Shown: positions 1 to 9,012, counted from the first letter of the stretch. The stretch: DNA of 64,000 nucleotides from Verticiella sediminum (GCF_007558815.1 NZ_VLTJ01000004.1:124001-188000), one strand, 5' to 3'. Made by a program: numbers and translations. Notes: generated from the letters alone by a model not told the origin.

Positions 1-132
1 CGCAGGGGCCATGCCGTGGTCCGCATATCCGTCATGTGTCCCGCGCATGACCGATATGCCGCCCGCGGCATGGCCGCATGCCGCGTCGCCCCCTAGCATG
101 AATGGACAAGAAGCACAGACGAGGAGTACACG
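1..132. other. Upstream region of the first operon
   Basis: No open reading frame with coding character is visible here. The stretch is rich in short atgcc/gcatgcc words and ends with a purine-rich ribosome binding site (gaggag) a few bases before the ATG at 133. It most likely holds the promoter of the acyl-CoA dehydrogenase pair. I could not place convincing -35/-10 hexamers. Confidence 0.4.
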
Positions 133-1281
133 ATGAGCACGGCTCAAGCAGTGGTCATACAGCCCGCGCCGCCCGACGTCGATTGCGACGACCTGCGCTT
201 GCAGGTGCGCGCGTTTCTGCGCGAAGCGCTTGCCGGCATGCCGGCCGAATTGCGCGCGAAATCCTGGGGCGGTTCGGACCCGGCGTTCAGCCTGGCGCTG
301 GGCGAGCGCGGCTGGCTGGGCATGACCTGGTCCAAGCGGCTGGGCGGCGGCGAGCGCAGCGCGCTCGAGCGCTACGTGGTGCTCGAAGAGCTGCTGGCGG
401 CCGGCGCGCCGGTGGGCGCGCACTGGGTGGCCGAGCGCCAGAGCGGGCCGCTCCTGATGCGCTACGCGCGGCCCGAGGTCGCCGAGGCCATCGTGCCGCG
501 CATCGCGCGCGGCGAGCTGCGCTTTTGCATCGGCATGAGCGAGCCCGATGCCGGCTCGGACCTCGCTTCGGTGCGCACGCGCGCGGTGCCGGAGCCCGGC
601 GGCTGGCGCGTCAACGGCACCAAGCTCTGGACTTCCGGCGCGCATCAGGCGCACTACATGATCGCCCTGGTGCGCACCGACCACGAGGCGGACAAGCACG
701 CGGGCCTGTCGCAGTTGCTGATCGACATGACGAGCCCGGGCGTCGAGGCGAGGCCGATCCGCAACCTGGAAGGCGGCGCGCATTTCAACGAAGTCGTGCT
801 GCGCGATGTCTTCGTGCCCGATGCCATGCTCATCGGCGCGCCGGGCGACGGCTGGCGCCAGGTGACCGCCGAGCTTGCGCTGGAGCGCAGCGGCCCCGAG
901 CGCTACCTGAGCAGCTACCGCCTGCTGGTCGCCATGCTGGATGCGGCCGACGTGGCCGACCCGCGCCACGCGACCGAACTCGGCTACGCGGTGGCGGAAA
1001 TGTCGGTACTGCGCCAGATGTCGCGCGGCGTCGCATGGATGCTGCAGCAGGGGCAGAGCCCGCAGTACGCCGCGGCGAGCGTCAAGGACATGGGCACCAG
1101 TTTCGAGCAGAGCCTGCCGGATCGCGCGCATCGCCTGTTCGCGCCCGTGCCCGGCATGGACGACACGGCGCTGGGTCGGGTGCACACCTACATGACCCAG
1201 GTCGCGCCTTCCTTCTCGCTGCGCGGGGGAACGCGGGAAATTCTGCGCGGCATGATCGCCAAGGGCATGGGGTTGAGGTGA
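133..1281 (+). CDS. Acyl-CoA dehydrogenase, alpha-type subunit
   Basis: A 382-residue FAD-dependent acyl-CoA dehydrogenase that should introduce a 2,3-double bond into a CoA thioester and pass electrons to ETF. The central flavin-binding stretch (GMSEPDAGSDLAS) and the following LWTSGAH motif are typical. The C-terminus reads LRGGTREILRGM. In MCAD-type enzymes the catalytic base is the Glu of the YEGT motif, and here that position is Gly, so the base must lie elsewhere or on the partner subunit. A second ACAD follows at 1420, a usual arrangement for heteromeric enzymes acting on bulky or branched acyl-CoAs. The ATG is preceded by gaggag. The substrate is unknown. Confidence 0.9.
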   Translation: MSTAQAVVIQPAPPDVDCDDLRLQVRAFLREALAGMPAELRAKSWGGSDPAFSLALGERGWLGMTWSKRLGGGERSALERYVVLEELLAAGAPVGAHWVAERQSGPLLMRYARPEVAEAIVPRIARGELRFCIGMSEPDAGSDLASVRTRAVPEPGGWRVNGTKLWTSGAHQAHYMIALVRTDHEADKHAGLSQLLIDMTSPGVEARPIRNLEGGAHFNEVVLRDVFVPDAMLIGAPGDGWRQVTAELALERSGPERYLSSYRLLVAMLDAADVADPRHATELGYAVAEMSVLRQMSRGVAWMLQQGQSPQYAAASVKDMGTSFEQSLPDRAHRLFAPVPGMDDTALGRVHTYMTQVAPSFSLRGGTREILRGMIAKGMGLR

Positions 1282-1419
1282 AGGCTCCCCCCGACGCGCT
1301 CGCGCGTGCCCCCGGCGGAGCGGCACTGGCGGACTGGCGAAGCCGGATCCGCTGTGCCCTGGATGGGGCGGCGTACTTTCATGCGCCGTGGGTGGCGCCA
1401 ACGCTATGAGAAAACTGAG
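1282..1419. repeat. GC-rich spacer with hairpin potential between ACAD genes
   Basis: This 138-bp spacer separates two genes that look co-transcribed. It contains the self-complementary CGCGCTCGCGCG flanked by C-runs and looks like a dispersed extragenic element. An open frame runs through it into the next gene, but its composition is not protein-like. Confidence 0.35.
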
Positions 1420-2463
1420 ATGAACGACATGGCTGAAATGCTGGCGGACAGCGCAGAGCGCCTGTTCGGCGCTGAGGTGTCCCGCAACCTGCAGGAGGCG
1501 GCGGAAGCCGGCGGCTGGCAGGCCGGACTGTGGCAGGCCGTGAGCGACAGTGGGCTGCAGAACCTGCTCGTGCCCGAGGAGGCGGGGGGAGCCGGGCTGG
1601 CCTGGGCAGAGGCGATGCCGGTGCTGTTGGCCGCCCAGCGCCACCTGCCGCCGGTGCCCTTCCTGGAAGGCGTGGCCTGCGCCTGGATGCTGCACCGCGT
1701 GCCCGACAGCCGAAGCGCGTTCGGCGCCGTGCCGGCCGACGCGGTATGGACGCTGGGCGACGCCGGCGGGCTCGCCGTGCTGGGCGATGGCTGCAGCGGC
1801 AATGTGTCGCTGCCGTGGGGGCGGCACGCCGCGCGCGCGCTCTTGTGGAGCGAGGATGCCGGCTGGCTGCTGGTCGATCTCGCGGGCGCGAGCGTGGACG
1901 TCCGCGCCAACATCGCCGGCGAGCCACGCGATGTGCTGGGTCTGCGCGAGGCCCGGATTCTCGCCCGCGTGCCGGGTTTGCCCGGCGAGAGTGCGCAGGT
2001 GGTGGGCGCCCAGCTTCGGGCGATCGCCATCCAGGCCGCCCTGGAGCGCGTGCTCGACCAGTGCGTGACCTACGCCAATGAACGGGTGCAGTTCGGCCGG
2101 CCCATCGGCCGCTTCCAGGCGATCCAGCACCTCGTCGCCCAGGTGGCCAACCACGTGGTGGCCTCGCGCATGGCGGTGGCCCAGGCCTGCGAGGCCGCCG
2201 GTACGGCGGTCTGGGACGAAGCGGTGGCGGTGGCCAAGGTCACCGCTTCGCGCGCCGCCGGCGAGGTGGCGGCCATGGCGCACCAGGTGCACGGCGCCAT
2301 GGGCTTCACCTACGAGCACAGCCTGCATTTCGCCACGCGGCGGCTGTGGTCCTGGCGCGCGGAGTGCGGCGGCGAGGCGCAGTGGGCGCGCTGGCTGGGC
2401 GAGCGCGCCATCCTGCGCGGCGGCGCGGCTCATTGGGAGCATCTGACCGGCGTATCGGGCTGA
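1420..2463 (+). CDS. Acyl-CoA dehydrogenase, beta-type subunit
   Basis: A 347-residue ACAD-family protein. It keeps the C-terminal helical domain (ALERVLDQCVTYANERVQFG, followed by QVHGAMGFTYEHSLH) but its N-terminal and middle domains are shortened and divergent. This is the usual look of the second subunit in heteromeric ACADs, where one subunit carries most of the FAD or catalytic contacts. The ATG at 1420 (MNDMAEM) was chosen because the upstream in-frame extension from 1306 is translated GC-rich repeat. It probably forms a complex with the product at 133-1281. Confidence 0.85.
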   Translation: MNDMAEMLADSAERLFGAEVSRNLQEAAEAGGWQAGLWQAVSDSGLQNLLVPEEAGGAGLAWAEAMPVLLAAQRHLPPVPFLEGVACAWMLHRVPDSRSAFGAVPADAVWTLGDAGGLAVLGDGCSGNVSLPWGRHAARALLWSEDAGWLLVDLAGASVDVRANIAGEPRDVLGLREARILARVPGLPGESAQVVGAQLRAIAIQAALERVLDQCVTYANERVQFGRPIGRFQAIQHLVAQVANHVVASRMAVAQACEAAGTAVWDEAVAVAKVTASRAAGEVAAMAHQVHGAMGFTYEHSLHFATRRLWSWRAECGGEAQWARWLGERAILRGGAAHWEHLTGVSG

Positions 2464-2496
2464 GTCCCAGCGAAGGGAAGAAACCGTCGCGTCCTC

Positions 2497-2516
2497 GCCC
2501 GGCGTAAACGCCGGGC
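2497..2516 (+). terminator. Hairpin after the ACAD pair
   Basis: Perfect 8-bp inverted repeat GCCCGGCG-taaa-CGCCGGGC, 34 bases after the second ACAD stop. There is no clear T-run, so termination strength is uncertain. Confidence 0.45.
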
Positions 2517-2674
2517 TGGATGGCGCTGCGCGCCAGGGTACGCCGCCAGCGATCTCCACGCCGCGCCGGCTCCGGTCGTGTCATCCCCCGGGGCGGCTCG
2601 TAACAAACCCGTTCACTGAACTTGCGGTTTGTCGCTTCGTGCCACAACCGGCAGAACTTTTCTATAATGGAATC

Positions 2675-2693
2675 AATAATGATTCTCATTACA
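2675..2693 (+). promoter_or_regulatory. Fur box upstream of the FecI-type sigma factor
   Basis: The 19-mer AATAATGATTCTCATTACA matches the classical Fur consensus GATAATGATAATCATTATC at 14 of 19 positions. It lies 69-87 bases upstream of the sigma-factor start, in the only AT-rich patch of the 2464-2762 intergenic region. Iron-replete Fur would be expected to repress fecI transcription here. The rest of that intergenic region shows no other recognisable feature apart from the hairpin at 2497-2516. Confidence 0.8.
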
Positions 2694-2762
2694 TTGTCAG
2701 GCGGGTCATCTCGACACGGATGAGTGGGCGCGGCGCCAGTCGCGCTGCCATCGCCGGAACCG

Positions 2763-3299
2763 ATGCGCCGTCCCATTCCAGAACTGGCCGTGTCCCTACC
2801 CTCGAGCGCCGCGCTGCGCAACGCCGAATCCCTGTACAACCACCACGGCTGGCTGCGCGGCTGGCTGGCCCGACGCCTGGACAATGCGTTCGACGCCGGC
2901 GACCTGGCGCAGGATACTTTCGTGCGCATCCTGTGCGCGCCGGCCGCTGCCGCCGAGGTACGCGAACCGCGCGCCTACCTCGCGACCATCGCGCGCCGCC
3001 TGCTGCTCAATCATCAGCGGCGCGCTTCGCTGGAACGTGCCTACGCAGAGCAGCTCGCGCTCATGCCATCGGTGGAAGTGCCCAGCGCCGAGCAGCAGGT
3101 CGCCATCCTGCAGACCCTGCAAGCCCTGGACACCATGCTGGCCGGACTGCCGCCCAAGGTGCGCGCTGTCTTCGTCCTCTCCCAGATCGAAGGCCTCACC
3201 TACGCCGCCATCGCCGACGAACTCGGCGTCGGCCTGCGCAGCGTCAAACGCTACGCCGCCCAGGCCCTCGTGCAGTGCGCTTTGCTGGAGGGGCGTTGA
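2763..3299 (+). CDS. FecI-type ECF sigma factor
   Basis: A 178-residue extracytoplasmic-function sigma-70 factor of the iron-starvation (FecI) class. Region 2 includes DAGDLAQDTFVRIL, and region 4 includes FVLSQIEGLTYAAIADELG with the helix-turn-helix. It should direct RNA polymerase to the TonB receptor gene when released or activated by the FecR homologue encoded next. The ATG at 2763 is chosen. A GTG at 2724 would add 13 residues of low-complexity sequence. Its stop overlaps the likely TTG start of the anti-sigma gene (TTGA), indicating translational coupling. Confidence 0.9.
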   Translation: MRRPIPELAVSLPSSAALRNAESLYNHHGWLRGWLARRLDNAFDAGDLAQDTFVRILCAPAAAAEVREPRAYLATIARRLLLNHQRRASLERAYAEQLALMPSVEVPSAEQQVAILQTLQALDTMLAGLPPKVRAVFVLSQIEGLTYAAIADELGVGLRSVKRYAAQALVQCALLEGR

Positions 3300-4366
3300 G
3301 CGCCGCCGCCCGGCCGCCCGAAGGCGGCGCGATTCCTCCCGTGGGGAGGATGTCGCGCGAGCGACAGGAGGGCCCAGGCCCAAGCGCCGCCGCCCGGCCG
3401 CCCGAAGGCGGCGCGATTCCAGGCGCCGGGGCCGAGGGGCCGCCGGCTCAGGATGCGGCATTCCGCAACGCCGTGCAGGCCGCCGCGAGCTGGTTCGTGC
3501 GCCTGGCGGACGCGCCGCAGGACGCCGCGCTGCGGGACGCCTGGACGCGCTGGCACCAGCAGGATGCCTTGCATGCCGCGGCCTGGGAGCGGGTAGCGAA
3601 GGTCAGCCGCCAGGCCGCGGCGCTGCCGGCGTTCGCGGGATCGGTGCTGCGGCGTCCGCAGCGTGTAGGGCGGCGCGCGCTGCTGCGCCTGGTCGCCGTC
3701 GGCGCGCTGGTTGGCGGGACGGCCAGGCTGGTCCAGGGCGACTCGCGCCGTTGGTCCACCGGCACCGGCGAGCGCCGGGAGTATGCGCTGGCCGATGGCA
3801 CCCGTGTCCACCTGAACGCGGGCAGCACCGTCGAGACGGGCGCCGATGCTCACGGCCCCTGGTTGTGGCTGCGCTGCGGCGACATGATGGTGACCACCGC
3901 GGCGCCGCTGCAGGTGCGCACCGAACAGTGCGAGCTGCGCGTCGACGCCGCCCGCTTCGTGGTGCGTCTGCATGAGGGAGGTACGCAGGTCGCGGTGCGC
4001 GACGGCGAACTGTTCGCCCGCGCGGTCACGCAGGCCGCGTTCGTCCGGGTGCACGCCCATACCCAGGTCTGGGTCACCGACGCGGGCGTGTCTCCCGCCG
4101 GGCCGATCCAGGGCGCCGCGGACTGGGTGCACGGCATCCTCGCCGCCGATGCGATGCGGCTGGACGCTTTTCTCGCCGAGCTGTCGCGTCACCGGCCCGG
4201 CTGGGTGCAGTGCGCCTCCGAGGTGGCCGCTTTGCGGTTGTCGGGTGGCTTTCAGTTGGCCGATACCGATGCCGTGCTGGCCATGCTCCCGGCGGTGCTG
4301 CCGGTCGAGGTACACCATTTCACGCGCTATTGGGTGCGGATCAGCCCGCGCGGGCAGCGTGCCTGA
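3296..4366 (+). CDS. FecR-type anti-sigma factor
   Basis: A 356-residue FecR family regulator that should sense ligand-loaded TonB receptor in the periplasm and control the FecI-type sigma factor. It has a DUF4880-like N-terminal cytoplasmic domain (AAASWFVRLADAP), one membrane segment (LLRLVAVGALVGGTARL), a FecR core (EYALADGTRVHLNAGSTV) and a C-terminal secretin-like segment. The TTG start at 3296 overlaps the sigma-factor stop and has GGAGG four bases upstream. The next ATG (3350) would give 338 residues but its purine tract touches the ATG. With the TTG start, the first 45 residues contain two identical copies of SAAARPPEGGAIP encoded by an exact 38-bp DNA repeat, an unusual repeat-derived extension. 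Confidence 0.85.
   Translation: MSAAARPPEGGAIPPVGRMSRERQEGPGPSAAARPPEGGAIPGAGAEGPPAQDAAFRNAVQAAASWFVRLADAPQDAALRDAWTRWHQQDALHAAAWERVAKVSRQAAALPAFAGSVLRRPQRVGRRALLRLVAVGALVGGTARLVQGDSRRWSTGTGERREYALADGTRVHLNAGSTVETGADAHGPWLWLRCGDMMVTTAAPLQVRTEQCELRVDAARFVVRLHEGGTQVAVRDGELFARAVTQAAFVRVHAHTQVWVTDAGVSPAGPIQGAADWVHGILAADAMRLDAFLAELSRHRPGWVQCASEVAALRLSGGFQLADTDAVLAMLPAVLPVEVHHFTRYWVRISPRGQRA
3299..3336 (+). repeat. GC-rich dispersed repeat, copy 1
   Basis: A 38-bp sequence repeated exactly at 3383-3420, 84 bases apart (28 codons, in frame). Related copies sit at 33890-33910 and, inverted, at 51876-51957. The core is GCCCGGCCGCCCGAAGGC, which can fold back on itself. Confidence 0.85.
3383..3420 (+). 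repeat. GC-rich dispersed repeat, copy 2
   Basis: Exact second copy of 3299-3336. Both lie in the N-terminal coding part of the FecR gene when the TTG start is used. Confidence 0.85.
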
Positions 4367-4443
4367 GCGCTGCAGCGTTGGCTTGGCCCCTTTGCGCCGG
4401 CTCGCGTGTCCTATGGACATTCACCTCGACTAGGAGTCCCTGG

Positions 4444-7032
4444 ATGTCCCCCGTCCGACCCCATGCGCCGGTTTCGGCGCTGGCCGGCACGCCGCGCCGG
4501 CGTGCCGTCTGCCTTGCTCTGCACGTTGTCGCTGCGGCCGGTGCCGCGACCGGCGCCGTTTTGCCCGCCCCGGTCCAGGCCGCGGCGGCGGCCGTGCGCA
4601 GCTACGATATTCCCGCCGGACCGCTCGGCGCGGCATTGCAGCGTTTCGCCGCCGCGGCCGGCGTGAGCGTCAGTGCGCCGCCGGAGCTGCTGGAGGGCGT
4701 CAGCACGGCCGGTGTGCAGGGGCCGCAGACCGTCCCGGCCGCATTGCAGATCCTGCTGGCGGGCACTGGCCTGGACGCCGTCGCCATCAGCCTGGACGCC
4801 TACACGCTGCGGCGCCGCGCGCCCGAGGCCGGCGGCGCGGTCAGCACGCTGGCGGCAATCACCGTGACGGGCAGCAGCGAGGTCACGGAGGACTCGGGCT
4901 CGTACCTGGCGCCCGCCACGCGGGCGGCCAACCGCCTGTCCGGCTCGCTGCGCGAAACGCCGCAGTCGGTGACGGTGCTGACGCGCCAGCGCCTGGAGGA
5001 CATGGGCTCGACCAGTGTGCGCCAGGCGCTGGGCCAGGTCACCGGCGTCTACGCCACCGAGAACGACACCGAGCGCACGAGCTTCTCTTCACGCGGCTAC
5101 GCCATCTCGAACTACCAGATCGACGGCATCTCGCTGGTGCAGGGCGACGGCTACATCTCGCTCAACCCCGACCCTGCGGTGTATGACCGTATCGACATCG
5201 TGCGCGGCGCGACCGGCCTGATGACCGGCGCAGGCGATCCGAGCGGCTCGGTGAACCTGCAGCGCAAGCGACCGACGCGGGACTTCCAGGCCAGCGTGGG
5301 CGCCACGCTTGGGCGCTGGGACACGCGTCGCGTCGAGGCCGACCTCTCCGGCCCGATCGCCTTCGACGGCAAGATCCGCGGGCGCCTGGTGGCGGTGCGC
5401 GAGAAAGCCGATGCCTTCCGCGATCGCTATACGCTCGACAAGAAGGTGCTGTACGGTGTGCTCGAAGCCGACGTGGGCGAGCGCACCACGGTGTCGGTGG
5501 GTTACGACTATCAGGCCCCGCGCACCTACGGCGTCACCTGGGGAACCGTACCCTACTGGATGGCCGACGGCTCGCTCGCCAACCTGCCGCGCAACACCAA
5601 CTGGTCGCCCGCCTGGGCGTCGTGGGCGCTGGTGCAGAAACAGGCTTTCGGCACCATCGAACACCGCTTCGACAACGGCTGGCAACTCAACGGCGGCTAC
5701 ATCCACGACGTCAAGACGGGTTCGGGCAAGCGCTGGTTCGCCGGTTCGGGCTATCCCAAGGCCGACGGCACGGGCATCAGCGCGTGGACCGGCGGCGGCG
5801 CGGAATACGACATCACCACGCAGGCCCTGGACTTGAACGCCAGCGGCCCGGTCGAGCTTTTCGGCCGCCGGCACGAACTCGTCTTCGGCTATACCAGCAG
5901 CCGCAGCGTGCAGGACAGCCCGTACTCGGTCATGGACCCCATGCCGCCCAGCTACACGGTGGTGCCGGATTGGCGCAACTTCGACCCCGACATCCCCGAG
6001 TACGGCGTCACGGTGTACGACTTCAACCAGTCCGAAACCGAGACCCGCCAGCGCGGCGCCTATGCCGCCGGCCGTTTCAGCCTGGCCGACCCGCTCACCG
6101 TCATCGTCGGCGCGCGCCTGAGCAACTGGCGCGCCGAAACCCGCAACTACAACGTGAGCAACGGCGGCAGCTATGCCTCGGCCACCGGCTATTCGGTGGA
6201 CAACGAACTTACGCCTTATGCCGGCGTGATCCTGGACCTGAACCGGCAGTGGTCGGTGTACGGCAGCTATACCGACATCTTCAAGCCGCAGAACCGGCGC
6301 GACGCCGATAACGCCTTCCTCGATCCGGTTACCGGCAATAACGTCGAGCTGGGCCTGAAGGGCGAATTGTTCGAGGGCCGCATGAATGCCGCGTTCGTGG
6401 TGTTCGGCGGCAAACAGGACAACCTCGCCGAGCTCGACGACTCGCGCGACCTGGCCCCGGGCAGCTTCGACCCCGCCGACCCGCCCGAGGGCTACGACAG
6501 CAGCGGTCACTTCCTGCTGCCGGACGGCTCGCAGCCCTACAAGAGCACCGGCAAGGGCAACAAGGTGCGTGGTTTCGAGGCCGAATTGCAGGGCCAGGTC
6601 ACCGACAACTGGAACCTTGCGGCCGGCTTCACCTACACCAAGGTGCGCGATGCCGACGGCAACCAGATCCAGGGCAACCGCCCGGTCAGGCTGCTCAGGG
6701 TGTGGACCAGCTATCGCCTGCCCGGCGACTGGAACCGCCTGACCGTGGGCGGCGGCGTCACCTGGCAGAGCGCGATCTGGGCCAATGCGTCGCGGCCGAC
6801 GGGTGCCTTCAATGCGAACGGGACGCCGGTCACGCAGACCGCGCGGATCGAGCAGGGCAGCTTCGCGCTCGTCAACCTGATGGCGCGCTACGATTTCACC
6901 GAGAACTTCTCGGCCGCGCTGCACGTGAACAACGTGTTCGACAAGCACTACTACCGCAACGTCGGCTTCTACAATGGCGTGCACTGGGGCGAGCCGCGCA
7001 CGTGGCTGCTCAGCGCGAAGTATCGATTCTGA
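4444..7032 (+). CDS. TonB-dependent ferric-siderophore receptor with signalling domain
   Basis: An 862-residue outer-membrane receptor. A signal peptide (about residues 1-50) is followed by an STN/secretin-like signalling domain (AVRSYDIPAGPLGAALQRF) that contacts FecR. Next come the plug (SLRETPQSVTVLTRQRLEDM through VRGATGLMTG) and a 22-strand barrel ending in the aromatic YRF. The RETPQSVTV plug and DGISL motif place it in the FpvA/FhuE/FoxA-like siderophore group. The ligand cannot be named. The ATG at 4444 has AGGAG eight bases upstream. With the two genes before it this forms a cell-surface signalling unit in which the receptor activates its own transcription through FecR and FecI. Confidence 0.93.
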   Translation: MSPVRPHAPVSALAGTPRRRAVCLALHVVAAAGAATGAVLPAPVQAAAAAVRSYDIPAGPLGAALQRFAAAAGVSVSAPPELLEGVSTAGVQGPQTVPAALQILLAGTGLDAVAISLDAYTLRRRAPEAGGAVSTLAAITVTGSSEVTEDSGSYLAPATRAANRLSGSLRETPQSVTVLTRQRLEDMGSTSVRQALGQVTGVYATENDTERTSFSSRGYAISNYQIDGISLVQGDGYISLNPDPAVYDRIDIVRGATGLMTGAGDPSGSVNLQRKRPTRDFQASVGATLGRWDTRRVEADLSGPIAFDGKIRGRLVAVREKADAFRDRYTLDKKVLYGVLEADVGERTTVSVGYDYQAPRTYGVTWGTVPYWMADGSLANLPRNTNWSPAWASWALVQKQAFGTIEHRFDNGWQLNGGYIHDVKTGSGKRWFAGSGYPKADGTGISAWTGGGAEYDITTQALDLNASGPVELFGRRHELVFGYTSSRSVQDSPYSVMDPMPPSYTVVPDWRNFDPDIPEYGVTVYDFNQSETETRQRGAYAAGRFSLADPLTVIVGARLSNWRAETRNYNVSNGGSYASATGYSVDNELTPYAGVILDLNRQWSVYGSYTDIFKPQNRRDADNAFLDPVTGNNVELGLKGELFEGRMNAAFVVFGGKQDNLAELDDSRDLAPGSFDPADPPEGYDSSGHFLLPDGSQPYKSTGKGNKVRGFEAELQGQVTDNWNLAAGFTYTKVRDADGNQIQGNRPVRLLRVWTSYRLPGDWNRLTVGGGVTWQSAIWANASRPTGAFNANGTPVTQTARIEQGSFALVNLMARYDFTENFSAALHVNNVFDKHYYRNVGFYNGVHWGEPRTWLLSAKYRF

Positions 7033-7106
7033 CCGACGGATCGCCCTGGCGGATCTGGCGCACCCGGTGCAGGGGGCCACGCGCGCGTGGCTCGTGTGCT
7101 CCCCGC

Positions 7107-8054
7107 TCAGGCGTTCGGCAGGCTGAAGGTGTGCGCGCAGGCCACGACCTGTTCGCGCAGCCAGCGGCTGCCGGGGTCGTGCTGGGCGACGTTGTGCCAG
7201 TACATCAGCACGTCGAGCCGCGGCGGCTCGAAGCCCATCGTGACGATTTCCAGCCCGGGAGGCAGGTTGAGCAGGTGCGCCATGCGGCCCGGCATCGCGC
7301 AGATGAGGTCGGTATCCGCGATCACCGCGGGCGCCGACAGGAAGCTCGACACGGTGGCGACCACGTTGCGGCGTCCGCCCAGATGGGCGATCTGGGCGTC
7401 CACCATCTGCGACAACAGCCCCTGCCCCGACGGCGAGACCGAGAGCTGCGGCGTGGCGCAGAACGTCTCCAGGCCGATGGGCGCGGTGCGCCCGTCGCCG
7501 CGGCGGCGCATCAGGCAGACGAACATGTCGCTGTACAGGTAGTGCGTGCGCACCAGGTCGCGGGCAGGGTTCGCGGTGCCGAGCTTGAGGTCCACCGTAC
7601 CATCGGCCAGTTCGGTGTCGTCGCCGATCACGGTCACCGGGCGCAGATCCAGCCGTACGTGGGGCGCGATCGAACGCAGCCGGCGCAGCAGCGGCGCGGC
7701 GAAGGTGAGTTGCAGGTAGTCGTTGCAGCCGATCACGAAGTGCCGGTTGCTGTGCGCCGGATCGAAGATGCCGGCATCGAAGAGCAGCCCGCTCATGCGC
7801 GCGAGCAGGGTGTCGAGCGTCGGCAGGAGCGCACGCGCGCGCGGCGTGAGCGCCATGTCGTTGCCCACGCGCACCAGCAGCGGGTCGCCGAATTGTGCGC
7901 GCAGGCGTTCGAGCATGCGGCTCATGGCCGGTTGCGAGACATCCAGTTGGTCCGCCGCCCGTGTGACGCCCTGGGTGCGCAGCAGGGCGGCAAGGGCCAC
8001 CACCAGGTTGAGGTCGATGGTGCGCAGTAGCTGGATGTCGTGTTGTGGGCGCAT
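7107..8054 (-). CDS. LysR-family transcriptional regulator (NodD/NahR-like)
   Basis: A 315-residue LysR regulator. The N-terminus (IDLNLVVALAALLRTQGVTR, then SQPAMSRMLERLR) has the helix-turn-helix of the NodD/NahR/SyrM branch, followed by a substrate-binding-like effector domain. It runs towards the TonB receptor gene and has no divergently transcribed partner of its own; the next gene on the left ends at 7032. The effector and target are unknown. Confidence 0.9.
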   Translation of the reverse strand: MRPQHDIQLLRTIDLNLVVALAALLRTQGVTRAADQLDVSQPAMSRMLERLRAQFGDPLLVRVGNDMALTPRARALLPTLDTLLARMSGLLFDAGIFDPAHSNRHFVIGCNDYLQLTFAAPLLRRLRSIAPHVRLDLRPVTVIGDDTELADGTVDLKLGTANPARDLVRTHYLYSDMFVCLMRRRGDGRTAPIGLETFCATPQLSVSPSGQGLLSQMVDAQIAHLGGRRNVVATVSSFLSAPAVIADTDLICAMPGRMAHLLNLPPGLEIVTMGFEPPRLDVLMYWHNVAQHDPGSRWLREQVVACAHTFSLPNA

Positions 8055-8100
8055 GGGTCCCTCGAAGCCAGGCTTCCGTGTATAGCATGCGCGGCCGGCG

Positions 8101-9012
8101 CTAGGCGGCGTCGCGCCAGACCGGATCGGCGGGCAGCCAGTCCGCGAGGAATGCGATCAGGCGCGACAGCGCCGCGGGCATGTTGCGGCGTGAGACGTAC
8201 ACCGCATAGAGGCGCATGAGCCGGGGGCGGTAGTGCGGGAACAGCGCGATCAGGCGGCCTTGGGCGATGAGTGGCGCGACGGCGAACCGCGGCTGCTGCG
8301 AGATGCCGGCGCCGGCCAGGGTGGCGGCGAGCAGGGCGTCGGATTCGTTGGCGCTCAGGTTGCCCTCGACGGCCACGGCCAGCTCGCCGTCGGGGTGCGT
8401 GAAATGCCAAAGCGCGTGGCCGAAGTACTGATAGCCCAGGCAGTTGTGCGCCGTGAGCTCGAGCGGCCCGGCCGGCGTGCCCCGGCTGGCAAGGTAGCCC
8501 GGCGCCGCACAGATCACGGAGGCGCAGTCGCCCAGCGGACGGGCGATCAGCCCGGGCGCGGGCTCGCGGGTGATGCGCAAGGCGAGGTCGATGCGCTCCT
8601 CGACCAGGTTGACGGTGGCGTTGGACACCTGCAGGTCGATGCGCACCCGCGGGTGACGGCGCTGGAAGTCGGCGATGGCGCGGGCCAGCACGCGAGCCGC
8701 CAGCATGCGCGGGCAGGTGATGCGCAGCAGGCCCTGCAGTTGGCCATCGCCCGCAGGCTGGGTTTCCGGCAGCGGCACGTCGTTCGCCAGCGCGAGCAGG
8801 CCTTTGCAGCGCGCGAGCGTGGCTTCGCCCGCGCCGGTCAGCCCGATGCGGCGTGTGGTGCGATGCAGCAGGCGTGCGCCCGCCCAGGATTCCAGGTGCG
8901 CGAGATGGCGCGTGACCATGGCGCGCGACATGTCCAGCGCGTGGGCCGCCGCCGACAGGCTGCCGTGCTCCACGATGGCGACGAAGACGCGGACCGATTC
9001 CAGCCTATCCAT
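8101..9012 (-). CDS. LysR-family transcriptional regulator
   Basis: A 303-residue LysR regulator starting MDRLESVRVFVAIVEHGS, with the helix-turn-helix SAAAHALDMSRAMVTRHLAH and a CrgA/DsdC-type effector domain. The ATG at 9012 was chosen because the longer frame runs into the divergent promoter. It is transcribed away from the thioredoxin-like gene at 9110, and a perfect inverted repeat lies between them, so it probably controls itself and that gene. Confidence 0.9.
   Translation of the reverse strand: MDRLESVRVFVAIVEHGSLSAAAHALDMSRAMVTRHLAHLESWAGARLLHRTTRRIGLTGAGEATLARCKGLLALANDVPLPETQPAGDGQLQGLLRITCPRMLAARVLARAIADFQRRHPRVRIDLQVSNATVNLVEERIDLALRITREPAPGLIARPLGDCASVICAAPGYLASRGTPAGPLELTAHNCLGYQYFGHALWHFTHPDGELAVAVEGNLSANESDALLAATLAGAGISQQPRFAVAPLIAQGRLIALFPHYRPRLMRLYAVYVSRRNMPAALSRLIAFLADWLPADPVWRDAA

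Noticed and set aside
5089-8088. Long minus-strand open frame of 999 codons across the TonB receptor
   Set aside because: It is a shadow of the receptor and LysR genes caused by high GC; composition is His/Arg/Ala-rich and no family motif is visible.
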